A stretch of DNA of 64,000 nucleotides from Theropithecus gelada (lineage: Eukaryota; Chordata; Mammalia; Primates; Cercopithecidae). The position numbers were made by a program, and so were the translations under genes. Numbering within the stretch: position 1 is the stretch's first letter; every line of letters begins with the position of its first letter. Below, piece after piece: positions 33,306-46,900 of the stretch. Location of the stretch: positions 88,784,980 to 88,848,979 of the forward strand of contig NC_037673.1 in NCBI RefSeq assembly GCF_003255815.1. Direction: 5' to 3'. Under the pieces are notes generated by a model. It saw only the letters and a program-made list of their open reading frames with translations, was not told the origin of the DNA and searched no databases.

Positions 33306-36300
33306 TTTTCTTTGTTCTGATACTGGGAAGGTAAGTTATCATGCCCTCTACCTGGGAGGGGAAGAGGCAGAAATGCAGCTACTGCTCCTCTTTCATTTCT
33401 GAACCACAGAAAAGGGTCTGCTGAGAGGATCTGCCAGTGGTTTACCCCCAACCCAGGGCATCTCTAATTCTGAGATGGAGGATTGTCCATCCTTCTCTAA
33501 ATGAGAGCCAAAGAGGAGAGTCACATCTGCAAGGAAGAATGGGTTTATGGGGTTTTTAAATCAAAAGAAATTAAAATAATCATCTCACATTTTACATGGG
33601 ATGAAAAGGTAATCAGACTAAGTTATGACTTCACTTTTTATTTGCCCAAGAAGCAGGAAAATTCAAGCTTAGTTTTAAGTACTAATAAAACCTGCAGTGT
33701 AAGGAAGTGGGTTCCAAACACAACCCGTAAAATAAGGATGTATTTAAAGTGCTGTTATTAGAGAATTGCCCTGCCCACAGACTTCCCCTCATGCATCCTG
33801 GCAGCTGATTACACTCTAAAGCAAAAGGAAGAAATTGTTTTATGAATTTTTTTTCTTATGATTTGGTATACACTAAGAGATGATACTACCCCCCAAAAAA
33901 AGTCTGTTCCTGGAAAGAAAAAATAATAATTTAAATTTCTTCATGTGGTCCTAAGGCAACTGCAGAAAAAATGTCCTTCTTCCAGGAGTCTCTCTGGATG
34001 CCTTGGAGATGGGGCCTGAACACAAACTACTGGTGAGTTCTGTCTCTTACAATACACCTTCTTCGTGGGCAGTAAGTAAATGGCACTTTCTGAGTTGCCA
34101 TAAAGCACGGTTCACGTACCCAGATAAATGCCTATGTCTGTCTGTCCCTGACTCCACCTGGAAGAAAGATACAATTTAGATTTGATGTATCCTCACTTCA
34201 GCATCCCAGAGACTTTTAGTGGAAATTCCTTTTATACACTAATTATGTAATTCTCTTATAATTGAAAATTAACAATGAAAGGGAGACTTAACTCTAAGAA
34301 ACATTTGAATCTTACAACAAGATTGAGCCTCTACTGTGTGCAAAAAAAAAAAAAAAAAGGAAGCTACATGGTGAACTTTGGGGCTGAAGCTTGGTGATGA
34401 ATGTGTCATAGCACCTGCCTTGAGTGAGCTTAAAAGCAATCTTTTCTAAAATATAGGAAGAAGTATGTAGTCCAGAATGTTCAATTCAAACTTCAATTTC
34501 TCATGCATACATTATGAGGCTGTTTTGTACATTTGTCGTTTTACCCATCTTTAGCCTTTATTTCTTCTTCTCCTAGTAAAACTTATGATGTAGGAGATTC
34601 GGTTTTTCAGGTTCTTTCTAGATTCAAGGTTCTAGATATTCCAATATTTTAATTGTTCCAGACTCACTCTGTTTTAGTATCAAAAATAATTGAGGGCTAT
34701 ATTATATTTTTGAGATCTGTTGACAAGAGGTTTTAAGTTTTTGAGATCATGGTTCAAAAGTTATATATAACAAGAAATAAAAATCAAATACAGATATTTT
34801 TCTTCAAATGCAATAAGAATAATCCCAACCAATATTCTGCTTTTAAAAACAAAAAGAGAAATTACAGAGCATACATCCCTTTCCAGTGAGTGCCCATAGC
34901 CAGGTGAGTGCATTTTTTGTGGTTTATTAGTCTTGTCCAGTGGTTGAAAACCACATCCTCAATTTCAAAATCCAACCACAATCCCATTAAGTCTTTAAAA
35001 AGTTTCAACTAGACTATCCTCTTTGGACACTTTGACATAGAAATGCTACTATCTTTTCTTCTGTTTGCCTTAAACTGGATTCCAGGTTTTTTCAGTATTC
35101 TTTCCTTCTGATGAGTCTGAATAACCTGTTCCTCAACGCCAAGTCTTCTCTCAGGCCTTGTTCTCTTTCTTTCCCCACCCACTTTGCTCCTCTCCCCAGC
35201 CTCATTAGAAGGCACCACCTCTTTCACCCCCTTCTTACTTGACTTGTTGCTTGTGTTACATAGGTAGTTTGTGACAAAGCCAGGTCTAGGTTGTGTCTCC
35301 AGGGCTCCACGCACCTGCCTGTCTGATAGCCAAATAGATCTCCTGCCTTTAAAATAGGTTGTCTATTCAAACGTAGTCTTTCTTGGTTCTCTACATTTTG
35401 AGAACACATAGAGAACACTGACAAATCCTCAGGCTCCTATGGTGGTGAAAAAGCCAAGGTTAAAGTTTTTATTTTATATTATTTGTCACCAACTGCTCCT
35501 GGCAAAAGAGGAAAAATATGTCAAGATTTTATGATTTTATGAACTGTTATGTAAGTAATGCTATGTACCAGTAAAGAAACAACTTATGAAAATATTTTTA
35601 AAGGGTTGAATGAGATTAAACTTATCATAAAGTTAACCAGAGAGAGGAAATAAAGCAATAGTGAGTTTGGTTAGTCACATACTGTTCCTAGGGTTTTATG
35701 TATTGACACACATTTTTGGAGCGGTATATACCTAGTATTATAAATTTAGATACACACAAAACTACCTTCAGGAGAATTTTGTTAAAGAGAAGCATTAAAG
35801 AAAAATTAGATTGGTGAATTTCATCACATAGGGAAATATACTTACTGGTCTTTTTTGTACTCTTTTACAATAAATGAGGTTATATATAAACATTCTTTTG
35901 GGTAATAATTTAGGGAAGACATCCCAACATCGCCTTTTTTTTTTTTTTTTTTTAACCAAATTAGAAGTCTAATTTGGATCTCTGTACTAAAAAGGACATG
36001 TTATTTTTATTTGCCTGTGGACTTTATAATTCCCTTCTCCCTGGAAAAGATTTCAGCCTTCCAAACAATTTTATTCTAGAAAGAAGATTGTGGAATACTC
36101 AGTAACAGAAAGAGAACACAAATTAGAGCTTGATGTGAATTGCTTACAGAACAGAATAGGTGGGGTGTCATGCAGTGTGAGGTTGTGTGTGGTCGGTATA
36201 CTACTTACTTAGTTTTATCAACTTTTAAAATTGTTTTGCAGGCACACCATTAGTTAGCATGAAAAGAGCTCAAGAAAATCTTAATCTATAATAGAGATAC

Positions 36301-37461
36301 ATGATTTGGTTCTACAGCTTACACTACAAAATTACACTACTAAATAACACGATTCAGGAAATTGATGAAGTATCCTAGTATCATGGCCTTCTGACAAATA
36401 TACAGAACATACCAGACCCAGAAAGATAAACAATAAAAGTTATAATTCTCATCCCACCCAATGCATCCTGAGTCAACAGAAAACTGAGTGATAACACAAA
36501 TATCATAGGATGGAATGTCTGTGTGGCTATAGAAGGCCTTCCTTTCCTTTTCCTGTTTATGCTGTCAATTACGAAACGCTGAGCTGGAATGTTCTGGTAT
36601 TTAAGACCTGTCAGCGTTTTCCCCTTTTCCTCACATTTATGTTAGCCTTTTCCTTTAATTATCTTGATGTTGTTATTCTTGGTAAAGCTGCCCTTTCCAT
36701 GATGGTGTATTTACCTTCCAGACAGTCCCTATTTCCTCCTTATCTTTGTGAGTTCATTAACATTTCCAGCTCCAACTACTCACTTCCCCTCTTCGGCATC
36801 GCCTCACCTTCACAGCTCAGTTCTTTTTTTCTCTTTTCAGCCCGTCTTTCAACTCTCACCCCAATCCTCTCACCCCTTTGGAATAACAAATTATTTCCTC
36901 TTTCATTTCCTGTTACAGAAGATGTTTTTGGACCCATTCCCGAAAATCTTTGGCATGTAAGTGTACCCACGCAGCTCTGTGTTTCCATTGGGCACATTTC
37001 CAGAGATGTTTCATCAGCCTGGAGCCCTCAGCCCTCACACCAAGGTGAGCCTGGCCCTGTCAGCCACCATCACCACCCGACCAGCATTCCAGGTGAGCCG
37101 AGATGATGGAGATGCAACTAGGGAGTCCTGCTCCCACTGGCCACAGGCTCTTCTTTTCAAATCTGTTTCAAGAAGTCTATTTGAGGTATGAAAATCGGGA
37201 CTTTTTTTTATTGCAAGTAAAAAGGATTAGATGGCAGGAAGGAAGTCTGAGTCAGCAATATTTGTCCAGCTGAGACATGTTTCTCAATTTATGGAATACC
37301 TGTATTATCCAATTACTTTTCATTCTTTATAGGTCATCCAGAAGTAAGTTTGACAGTTGCATCCAAGCTGGAGGAAAAATGTGTTAAACAACAAACAAAA
37401 CTGACTAAAATTAAAGGGTTTCTACTTTAGGGTTAAAAAAAAATTGAGGGAGGAGTCATGC
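33306..37461. other. Unassigned sequence
   Basis: No gene recognised. Contains an A-run near 34341-34357, a T-run near 35936-35953 and a 10-bp inverted repeat at 35956-35977. A pyrimidine-rich 198-codon open frame lies at 36510-37106 and contains splice-like signals. A 101-codon minus-strand frame at 35009-35314 partly overlaps a MIR-like stretch and looks like chance. Confidence 0.4.
35956..35977. repeat. Perfect 10-bp inverted repeat, 2-bp loop
   Basis: CCAAATTAGA, AG, TCTAATTTGG: both arms match exactly. It sits 2 bp after a T-run of about 18. It could form a short hairpin or cruciform, or be the end of an unrecognised transposon. Confidence 0.75.
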
Positions 37462-37463
37462 TA

Positions 37464-37775
37464 CAGTGATGTGCCACATAATAGCATTTAGGTTCCATAA
37501 GATTATAATACCATGGTTTTTACTATACCTTTTCTATGTTTAAGTGTGTTAGTACACAAACACCATTGTGTTACAATTGCCTAGAGTATTTAGTACAATA
37601 AAATGCTGTACAGATTTGTAACCTGGGAGAAATAGGCTATACTGTATAGCGCAGGTATGTGGCAGGCTGTGTAGCATCTAAGTCGGTGTAAATACACTCT
37701 ACGATGTTCACATGACAAAATCACCTAAGGACACATTTCTCAAAGGGTTTCCCGTCGTTAAGCAAGGCATAACAA
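37464..37775 (-). mobile_element. Tigger3/MER44-type DNA transposon
   Basis: Same family as 6241-6572 in the opposite orientation: starts 'cagtgatgtgccacataatagc', contains 'acaccattgtgttacaattgcctagag' and 'cccgtcgttaagc', ends 'gcataacaa'. TA on each side (37462-37463 and 37776-37777) matches Tc1/mariner target duplication. No coding capacity. Confidence 0.8.
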
Positions 37776-37777
37776 TA

Positions 37778-39634
37778 ATTTGCCCTTTAATGGGGACAGG
37801 GGTGTTATCATTCATGATGATTTATAAAACAGACTAAAAACTTTACCTTTCATTGTTTCATAGTTTATTAAAGTGAACAGTTTCATAGTACAATTCCATA
37901 TTTATTTTTAATATTTATGCATCATTAATAAAATATATTTATGAGCTAGAGGACACTGTCTTGAGATAAAGTGTTTGCTCATCAAGACCCAAAGACAAGA
38001 AGTCAAGCCTATGTTCTGAGTCATGTAACCCTAAACAGTCTATTCCACATATGATATTCAGCACTCTATCAACCAAGTAAGTAAATATGCATGAAAGCAC
38101 ACGTTCCAACTAATGGCATTAAAATCTAGTACCCATAAACATGTTACTCCAGCTAAACATGAATAAGTAAGTGATTTCCTTAGATTCAAAACATTCCGGA
38201 TTCAACATGCAAACCTGGTCTTTTTTGTGTAGTTTTGTTGGTTTGGTTTGGCTTGGCTCAAAGAGCAACGGGTAGAGATAGCAGAGAAAATGCTGTACAT
38301 TTTAACCTAATTTTTAAAAATTATTCAGTAAATAAGTCTATTGACTGTGCCAAGTTGTAAACATTTTCTAAGTTACTCCAGTACACTGTTGTTAATACAA
38401 TTAAAAATGCAAAGTCAAAGTGACTTCCAATTCAAAATGATATTTGCCTCACAGCTCCAATGTAGCTTCTCCCTTTGATATGATGAAAATATTGATAAGG
38501 GATCAGAAAAGGGTAAACTTTCCATCCGATTGCTTGGAAGGTGTCAGTTCAGCACACGAGCAGCCCCTCAGGAGGAAGAGAGAATATCTGTGGAGCAGAG
38601 GTAAAGTTGTGAGCACTTGTTAGAAACAAGGATCAACTCAGTGCCCATCCACCCACCTCACAGCTCCAGAGCTAGAGATCAAACACCGCACAGAGGGCAG
38701 AGAAGATGGGCCAAGGACAATACGCCCACCTTCTCCACTAACAATGTCCAGTCTGGAGAACATGCTCCTTGTTTGAGACTAAACAAAAACGGTTGGAAAA
38801 AGTACTGCAGATGAAGGGAAAGGGAGCAGCTTCTGGAAGACCCAGGGAGAGACCAAATAGGCTTGAGTTTTCACTTGCTGGTCACTTGAACTTGGACAAT
38901 GAACTAAAACTCTCCAATCTGCAATCTTTATGAAAATTAAATAATATATAAAAAACAAAAATTATGTGCCTAAGATATGGTACAGTAAATGTTGGTTAGT
39001 ATAATTATTGTGATTACTAGATATTAAGATGCACTGTCAAACTCTCATTTATCCCACAAATATTATCAAATGCCTATCCTATTCTGACATTTAAAAAGAC
39101 ATACATGTTCCCTTTCCTATTATCATGCTGCTTATATATAGTACAATAACTAATAATTAAAATAGTTCTGTTCCGGGAATGGTAAACACAATGTAAAGCA
39201 ATATAATATTATCGACTGAGTTCTGGGAGAAAAGGTCAAGGAAATCTCAAAATCAGAGTCAAAACTACTTAAACTATGTTACAAACTGGATTTAATATGA
39301 CCTTATGTAATTAGACTTTTACATCCAATATTTAAGAACATAATAACTATGCATGCAAAAATAGTATTAAATGCAAGAGTCTCTGAAAACAGCTAATACA
39401 GAAATTGGCTAATGTGGAATACAGAAAATTGAAGGAATTTAATTTCTTATGATTTGCTATAAAAAAAGTAGACCGTCAATACAGTAACATCAATTCTAAG
39501 TTAATAACAATCCTTATGTTCTAGTAGTAGATTATATGAGATTGTTTTACCTATCTTCTCTAACACATAACTTTAATTTTACTATTAGATAAGGTCTTCA
39601 TCCTTTCATTTAATGTTATCAAATTTGTCCTTTT
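37778..39634. other. Unassigned AT-rich sequence
   Basis: No gene or repeat recognised between the Tigger element and the L1 3' end. Confidence 0.4.
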
Positions 39635-40450
39635 CATGAACAGACACTTTTCAAAAGAAAACATACATGTGGCCAATAAGCATATGAAAAAAAGCTCAAT
39701 ATCACTGATCATTAGAAAAATGCAAATCAAAACCACAATGAGATACTATCTCACACCAGTCAGCATGGCTATTAAAAAATCAAAAAAATAACAGATGCTG
39801 GAGAAGTTGTGGAGAAAAGAGAACACTTATACACTGTTAGTGGAAGTGTAAATTAGTTCAGCCATTCTGGAAAGCAGTGTGGTGATTCCTCAAAGAGCTA
39901 AAAGCAGAAATACCATTCGACCCAGCAATCCCATTACTGGGTATATACCCAGAGGAATATAAATCATTCTGCCATAAAGACACATACATGTGAATGTTCA
40001 TTGCAGCACTATTCACAATAGCAAAGACATGGAATCAACCTAAATGCCCATCAATGACAGATTGGTAAAGAAAATATGGTACATATACACCGTGGAATAC
40101 TCTGCAGCCATAAAAAAAATGAGATCATGTCTTTTGTGGGAACATGGATAGAACTGGAGGCTATTATCCTTAGCAAACTAATGCAGGAGCAGAAAACCAA
40201 ATACTACATATTCTCACTTACAAGTGGGAGCTAAATGATGAGAACTTATAAACACAAAGAAGGAAACAACAGACATGGGGATGGGGTAGGGCTGGGAGGA
40301 GGGAGGGGTGCAGAAAAGATAACTATTGGGTACTAAGCTTAATATCTGGGTGATAAAATAATCTGTACAACCAAATCCCATGATGCGAGTTTACCAACAT
40401 AACAAACCTTCACATGTACTCTCAAACCTAAAATAGAAATTTTTAAAAAA
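39635..40450 (+). mobile_element. L1 (primate-specific type) 3' end, 5'-truncated
   Basis: Plus-strand L1 from the last part of ORF2 ('catgaacagacacttttc') through 'ccagcaatcccattactggg', 'ctgcagccataaaaa', 'caggagcagaaaaccaaatac' and the 3' UTR to 'cctaaaatagaaattttt'. It is about 0.8 kb with no open frame. Subfamily (L1PA/PB) not determined. Confidence 0.88.
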
Positions 40451-41584
40451 GAATTTTTAAAGATTGTTCTTTTATAATAATTCTGCTAATATTGATACAT
40501 ATTGATTTTCTTGGGGTAAATAGTAATAAGAATGCAATTTTTAAATGGATTTCTGAGGTGTGGTTCAAGTTGATTGATTTTTTTGGGCCTGTGTCAGGAC
40601 TGAAGAAATAAGCTATTCTACCTAAGATGAAATGCATTTGCCTCAAAGTAAATCCATTCTTGAGGTTGCTTGAAATGTTATATGCTGCCAGTCCTGTTCC
40701 CAATTAATTTAACAAACTAGCTGATATTTTTCTTAAAAATATTTGAAGATGCTTATTTTGTTCTGTGTATACTGACTTCTCAAGCAAATCGCCATCCTTA
40801 TAAAGTATACTTGTATCTTGCAATCAAAGTATTCTTGAGAAAAGTCTACTAAAATAAACCCAGGTTTTCATCCTAACTAGTTCATTTGATAGGAAACTTG
40901 AAGGTTTCACCTAAAGTCAAACATTGAAACTACATGATTTTACATTCTCCAAAAACGTTCTGACTAAATAGATATCCGTTGAAACATATCAGAGTATATA
41001 ACCAAGACTTACATTGCATCAGATGCTGAAATAGAATCTTCCTTTGTTTTCTAAGAAAGATCTGTCTAGCCTTATTTAGAGAAGCCAAAAAAGAAAAATA
41101 ACTTCTTGCCCCACACTAAGTACCTTTAAAGTCATGAAAGGCAAGGCCCCCTTGGACCATCTCCTATCTTTCTCACTCTCTCTCTGCCAGTAAAGATTTT
41201 GAAAAAAATGGAATGGAATGTCTTTATGTTCCTCCTAACTATTCCCCACTGCCTCCTTCTTTCTGATGGGTAGGTTGGTGCTACTGTCAGCAGTCCAATT
41301 TTCTATCCACACATTTTAAACTACACCGAAAAAAAAGGAAAAGGAGAGAGTCAGTATGTCAGAATCCAGTGAGCAGATCACACTGGCTTCAGATTTGCTA
41401 ATTGAAACACGACTCCCCGGAGCCATTGGTCCATAACGTATATGTCTGTAACTATGTCTGAAGAGTTTAGAGAAAGAAAAATAGTAGAGCAAGTACCCAA
41501 TACTCAGATACAAATAGTTGACCACAAAATGTTTCCAGAACAATACCAGCTAGTATCATCCTGATGTGTAGAGTAGTGAGCAAA
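40451..41584. other. Unassigned sequence
   Basis: No gene or repeat recognised; a short pyrimidine run near 41170. Confidence 0.4.
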
Positions 41585-41760
41585 AATAGTCTTTGGAAGC
41601 AAACAGTCCTGAGTTGTAATCACAGCTTGGTCCCTGGACAAGTTACTTAGCTTCTCTGAGCCTGTTTACCAATCCATAAAATGTGGATGATAATACCTTG
41701 CTATTCCTATTGCTATGCAGATTAAGTTGAAATGTGTGGTTCTTAGAAAGGTAATTGACT
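41585..41760 (+). repeat. MIR SINE
   Basis: 'gtctttggaagcaaacagtcctgagttgtaatcacagc', 'ggacaagttacttagcttctctgagcctg', 'ccataaaatgtggatgataatacc': MIR core in order. Confidence 0.75.
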
Positions 41761-41844
41761 CGTGTTAGCTGTTAATATTATCATCATCATCACTTCTACT
41801 TGTCTCTATTATGCATTTCTTGTTTCCTCCCATTACTTTAATCA

Positions 41845-41985
41845 TTTCAATAAACACATTTGTACGTACCATATGCCAGACAAGCATTGTAAGAGGCATT
41901 TGTGATACAAAGAATGACTGAAACATTGAGATTCTGGCAACAGTAGCTCACAATCCAGAAGATGGGACAGATATAAACACATAAG
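41845..41985 (-). repeat. L2 LINE 3' end fragment
   Basis: 'tttcaataaacacatttgtacgtaccatatgccagacaagc', then 'tacaaagaatgactgaaac' and 'agctcacaatccag': reverse L2 3' end, diverged. Confidence 0.55.
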
Positions 41986-42049
41986 CACTCTACCTCTGGG
42001 CAGGCACATGACACTATTTTGTCCTTGTTTCTATTTCTGTCTGCACTCA

Positions 42050-42165
42050 GCACCTGACTATAAGCCCTTCAACGTCAAGGCCCACATCTTAATCTTCTCT
42101 GTATCACTGCTGCTTCATCTGGCCCATGGTGTTAGGTACTCAACAAATGTTTGCAGTTAAACAGA
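42050..42165 (+). repeat. L2 LINE 3' end fragment
   Basis: 'gactataagcccttcaacgtcaaggcccacatc', 'tctgtatcactgc', 'catggtgttaggtactcaacaaatgtttgc': forward L2 3' end. Confidence 0.65.
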
Positions 42166-42337
42166 TTTTAAAAATGCATGTTTTGCATTCTGGACAAAGA
42201 GAGCTTACTTCACCTGGAGAAAATGAGGTGGCTTCACCAAGGAGATCAACATTGAACTGGGTCTTAAAGAATAAATTGTAGTGAATAGGTAGAGTGCAAA
42301 AAGGTGTTCCAGGAGAAGGGAACTTTATACAAACTCA

Positions 42338-42412
42338 ACTATAAATTCCTTGAGAGTTGGGACCCTAGTTTTCAATGATCTTCTGATAGTACACAGGGCC
42401 TTGAGCAGTGCC
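42338..42412 (+). repeat. Possible L2 LINE fragment
   Basis: 'actataaattccttgagagttgggaccc' and 'gggccttgagcagtgcctg' resemble the L2 3' end in order, but the match is short. Confidence 0.45.
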
Positions 42413-42439
42413 TGAACAAGAAAAATTCACCATAGATTA

Positions 42440-42625
42440 CTGAATACCAACAATAACTAATATTTACTGAGCATTTGAACATACTCCGCACTGTTCTAAA
42501 TGCTTTATGGTGTTACCGCATTTAATCCTCCCAACAGCCATATGAGCTAAATACCCATTTTTCTTAGGTGATTTCCTCAAAATCACACAGCTAAAAACTA
42601 GCAGAGCCAGCTTTCAAATCTAGAC
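42440..42625 (-). repeat. MIR SINE
   Basis: 'atatttactgagcatttgaacatac', 'cactgttctaaatgctttatgg', 'catttaatcctcccaacagcc', 'aaaatcacacagctaaaaactagcagagccag': near-complete reverse MIR. Confidence 0.8.
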
Positions 42626-42664
42626 AGGCTCGATCACAGTTTATCTGACCTCTGTATTCGCTTC

Positions 42665-42800
42665 CTCTATCATTCAATAAGTACTGAGCACGTCTTATGA
42701 ATCCACTGTTCCAGGTACTGCAGTAGTGTTCACCCTTGGGAAGCTTGTGTTCTAGTGTGAGAAGACAAACAATAAACAAAATAAATAAATAAACAGTATA
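42665..42800 (-). repeat. L2 LINE 3' end fragment
   Basis: 'cattcaataagtactgagcacgtc', 'ctgttccaggtactgcag', 'gaagcttgtgttctagtg', 'acaaacaataaac': reverse L2. Confidence 0.6.
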
Positions 42801-42834
42801 GAATATGAGAGAGGGATAGTGTTATGGAAAAAGC

Positions 42835-43909
42835 CATTAAAGAGAGAAGGGGAATAAAGGAAAGACAGGTAAGTGGGAGATGTTCAATTTCAACCACAGT
42901 GGTCAGAAGAAGCCTCGCTGAGAAGATGACATTTCAACAAAGACTTAAAAGAGATGAGAGTAAGCTTTGGTCATCTGGTGGAAGGGAATTCAAGGCAAAG
43001 TATAGAGCAAGTGAAGAAGCCCTAGGTCAGAGTGTGCCTTGTTTGTTGAAGAATTGCAGTGAGGCCAATGTGGTTGAGCAGAGTGAGCAAAGGGAAGAGA
43101 CGAAGAAGTCAGAAAGGTGAGAGACAGCCAGATTATGCAGAGGCTCCTAAACCGCAGGCTTTTACTTGGTAGGGAAACCATTATCTAGTGGTTGATTTTC
43201 TTTGCATCGCTACCCACCCAGCCTCTTCCCCTGGCCTGGGCTGAGTAATGGGACAGATCTTACAGCCGGTCTCCAGCAAGCCTGCTCTTTACATCCAAAG
43301 AGAGTAAGTCCACTCTGTGGTGCCCACAGAACCTTCCACCTTCTCTGCATTCCTTTTTCTACAATAAAACAGAACCACAGATAAAGCAGAATAATTACTA
43401 ACATGGAAAACTCCCTAAACCTTTGAACAAGATCACTGAGTCTAACAGACTAGAAGATCGGAGGTGGAGTGGGGGAAGAAGGATGCTTACATTCAATGGC
43501 TGCTCTGAGCATGTAAGCATCTTTGCATGAAACTTCCATGACTTCATCTCACCCCCCACAATGCTTATGGGTAGTAAAGTTCATTTTTTTGAACTGGTTT
43601 TTTCCACATATTTTGCAAACATTTCAAATAAATGCCAAGTTTGGGCTTCAGAACTTAGATTTTTTTGGTTTATTTCTATTTTCAATTCACAATTTGATTT
43701 CAAAGTCCCAATTTGTTTGAACATATTCTCCAATGAAGAACCCCACTCATATTTGAAACAAAACCACAAAAATTAAATTTGAGAGGGAAACTTCATATTA
43801 AGATAAAGGCCAATTTTAATAACTGAGCAATTAATAACCTTTAAAATCTTTGCTCTTAACAATTATGATTTATAAGAAATCTGAAATCTTTGAATCAATG
43901 AAATTTTTT
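42835..43909. other. Unassigned sequence
   Basis: No gene recognised. A 98-codon frame at 42824-43120 is purine-rich and extends out of L2 sequence; I treat it as chance. Confidence 0.4.
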
Positions 43910-46900
43910 AACTGTTTTATTTAGGTAATTCATACTGTGAAATTCCAGACCTTAAGTAAATATAAACAGCTATGTAACCAACAACCAAATAAAGATATAG
44001 GAAATTTTTATCCCCCCATCAAGGTTTCTCACATACACTTCCGGTCAATCCCTTGTAACCCCAAGACAGCCATTGCTTTGATTTCAAAATCTCACCATAG
44101 ATTGGTTTATCATATCTCAAATTTCATATCAATGGAATCATATAGTATGTAATCTTTTGAATGTGGTTTCTTTTGCTCAACATAATGTTTCTGAGTTTCA
44201 TTCATATTATTCAGTATATCATTAGTTCATTCATTTTTACAGACAAGTAGTATTTTATTGTATGAATATATACCACAGTTTGTTTCTTCATTGTCCTGCT
44301 GATGGACACCGGGTCATTTTTAATTTTGGGCTTATGAATAAGCTGCTGTGAACATTCTTGTACAAGTCTTTTGTAGACACATGCTTAAATTTTTCCTAGG
44401 TAAAAATCGTAAGAGTGGAACTGTGCAGTTACAGAGGTTATTTACGTTTAACTTTATAAGTACCCATTTCCCAAACTTATGCCATTTTACATTCCCACTA
44501 GTAATGGGCAGGAGATCCAATTTCTACATATCTGCACAAATATTTAGTGGTGTGAGTCTTTTTTAACAAAAGCCATTCTAGTACTTCTGAAAGGCTATCT
44601 CATTGTGATTTTAATTTGCATTTCCCTAATGACAAATAATTTTGACCCCATTTACACAAGCCATTTTTCTGTCTTCTTTCTTCTTTCTTTTTTAAGTGCT
44701 TAATCTAGTCTTTTGCCCATTTTTATAGAGTTGTCCTTTTGTTATTGATATGTAGGAATTCTTTACATCTTCTTGATAGAATTGTTTGGCAGATACATTT
44801 TTTTTTACAAACATTTTATTCCAGCATGTTGCTTGTCTGTTATTTTCTTAGTGGTGATTTTTTTTATTATCAGGAAATTTTAATTGTGATGGTTTAGCTT
44901 AATACATTTTTTAATCTTATAGTTTATGTTTTTTGCATTCTAAGAAATCTTTGCCTGTCCCAAGTTCACAATGATATTCAGTTTTCTTCTAGAAGCTTTA
45001 TACTTTTATCTTTAAATTTCTACTTCATCTCAAATTAATTTGTGCCTAGTGTGAGGAAGGGGCTGAGATTCATTTTTTTTCTTTATGCATTTACCCATTT
45101 TTTCCCACATCATTTGTTGAAAATATGTGCCATTCCCCCATTGAAATGCAGTGGCATCTTGGTAGAAAATCAATTTACTGTATATATTTTGATTTGTTTC
45201 TAGGCTTTCTATTCTGTAACATTGATATTAACATAGTTTTCTGTCCTTATGCCATAATATATTATCTTAATTACTGTAGTTTTATTGTAAGTCTTAAAAT
45301 CAGGTAGTTTACTTCTTCCAACTTGCTCTTTCTCAAAATTATTTTGGCTGTTCTAGGCCATTTTCACTTCTGTACAAATTATAGAATCAGCCATTTTCTC
45401 CAAACAAGAAGAGAAAATGATACAAATTTTTATTTGAATTGTATTGAGTCTATCTATAGATCAATTCAGGCAGACATGGCATCTCAGTCCTCATTCCTGC
45501 CTTTATTTAGGTTTTATTTAACTGCCATCAGCATTGTTTAAAAGTTTGCAGAAATAGAGATCTTGAACATCTTTTGCTATGTCTATTTCTATTCATTTTA
45601 TGGACTTTGTTACCTTGCTATTGTTTTCTTAAATTTTATTTCCAAATTATTGATTGCTGTAATATAGAAACACAAATAACTTTAAGTATTCACCTTGTGT
45701 CCATGACTTTACTAAATCACTTTTAATTAGTTATAATAGTTTTTATATAATTTTCTGAACATTTTCTACCCACATTATAGCATCTGCAAATAAAAATAAT
45801 TAGGATTTTTTCTTTTCAATCCTTGTGCCTTTCATGCTTTTTTGCTTGTTTGTTTATTTGTTTTAGCCTTATTACACTGCTAGGCCCTCCAATAAAATGT
45901 TGAATAGAACTGCTGAAAGTGGACATCTGTGAGAGTAGACATTCTTTCCATCTATGAGAGTAGACCCTCATTTTAGGGTAACTCTGTTCAGTTTTTTACC
46001 ATTAAGTGTGATGTAAGCTGTAGGGGTTTTTTTTTTTGCAGGATGCTATTTATCACACTCAGGAAGTTTTTTCTGTTCTCATTGCATGTCTTTTAATGTG
46101 GGTCTGTTGGTAATGAAGTCTCTCAAGTTTCATTTATCTAAAATATTATCATTTCACTCTATTTGTAAAGAATAGTTCCCCTCATATTGAATTCAAGGTT
46201 AACACATTATATTTTTCTTTCTAAATTTAAAGATACCATTTCATTGTCTTCTGACCATCACTTTTTCTGATGAGAAATCAGTCATCAATCTTATCATTGT
46301 TCCTCATCATATAATGCTTTCCTTTTTTTCTTCCTTTCTGTCTTTTTATTTCATTCTTTTAAAATCTCCCACTCTGGCCGCCATTCGCATTTTCTCTTTA
46401 TCTCTATTTTTCAGCAAGTTGATTATTATAGACCTGTATTTCCTTTTTGTTTTTATCCTGCTTGAACTGAATCTATAGATTAATGTTTTCCACCTAATTT
46501 TAAGAAATTTGGGGCTCGGTGCCATGGCTCATGCCTGTAATCCCAGCACTTTGAGAGGCCGAGGTGGACGGATCATGAGGTCAGGAGATTGAGACCATCC
46601 TGGCTAACACGGTGAAACCCCGTCTCTACTAGAAATACAAAAAATTAGCCGGGCGTGGTGGCGGGCACTTGTAGTCCCAGCTACTCAGGAGGCTGAGGCA
46701 GGAGAATGGCCTGAACCTGGGAGGCGGAGCTTGCAGTGAGCTGAGATCGCACCACTGCACTCCAGCCTGGGTGACAGAGCAAGACTCCATCTCAAAAAAT
46801 AAAAAAAAAAGAAAGAAAGAAATTTGGGGCCAATAATTTTTTTCCTGTCCCACTCTTTTTCTCCTTTCCTTCAGGAAGTTTACTTCCATATATCTGAGAC

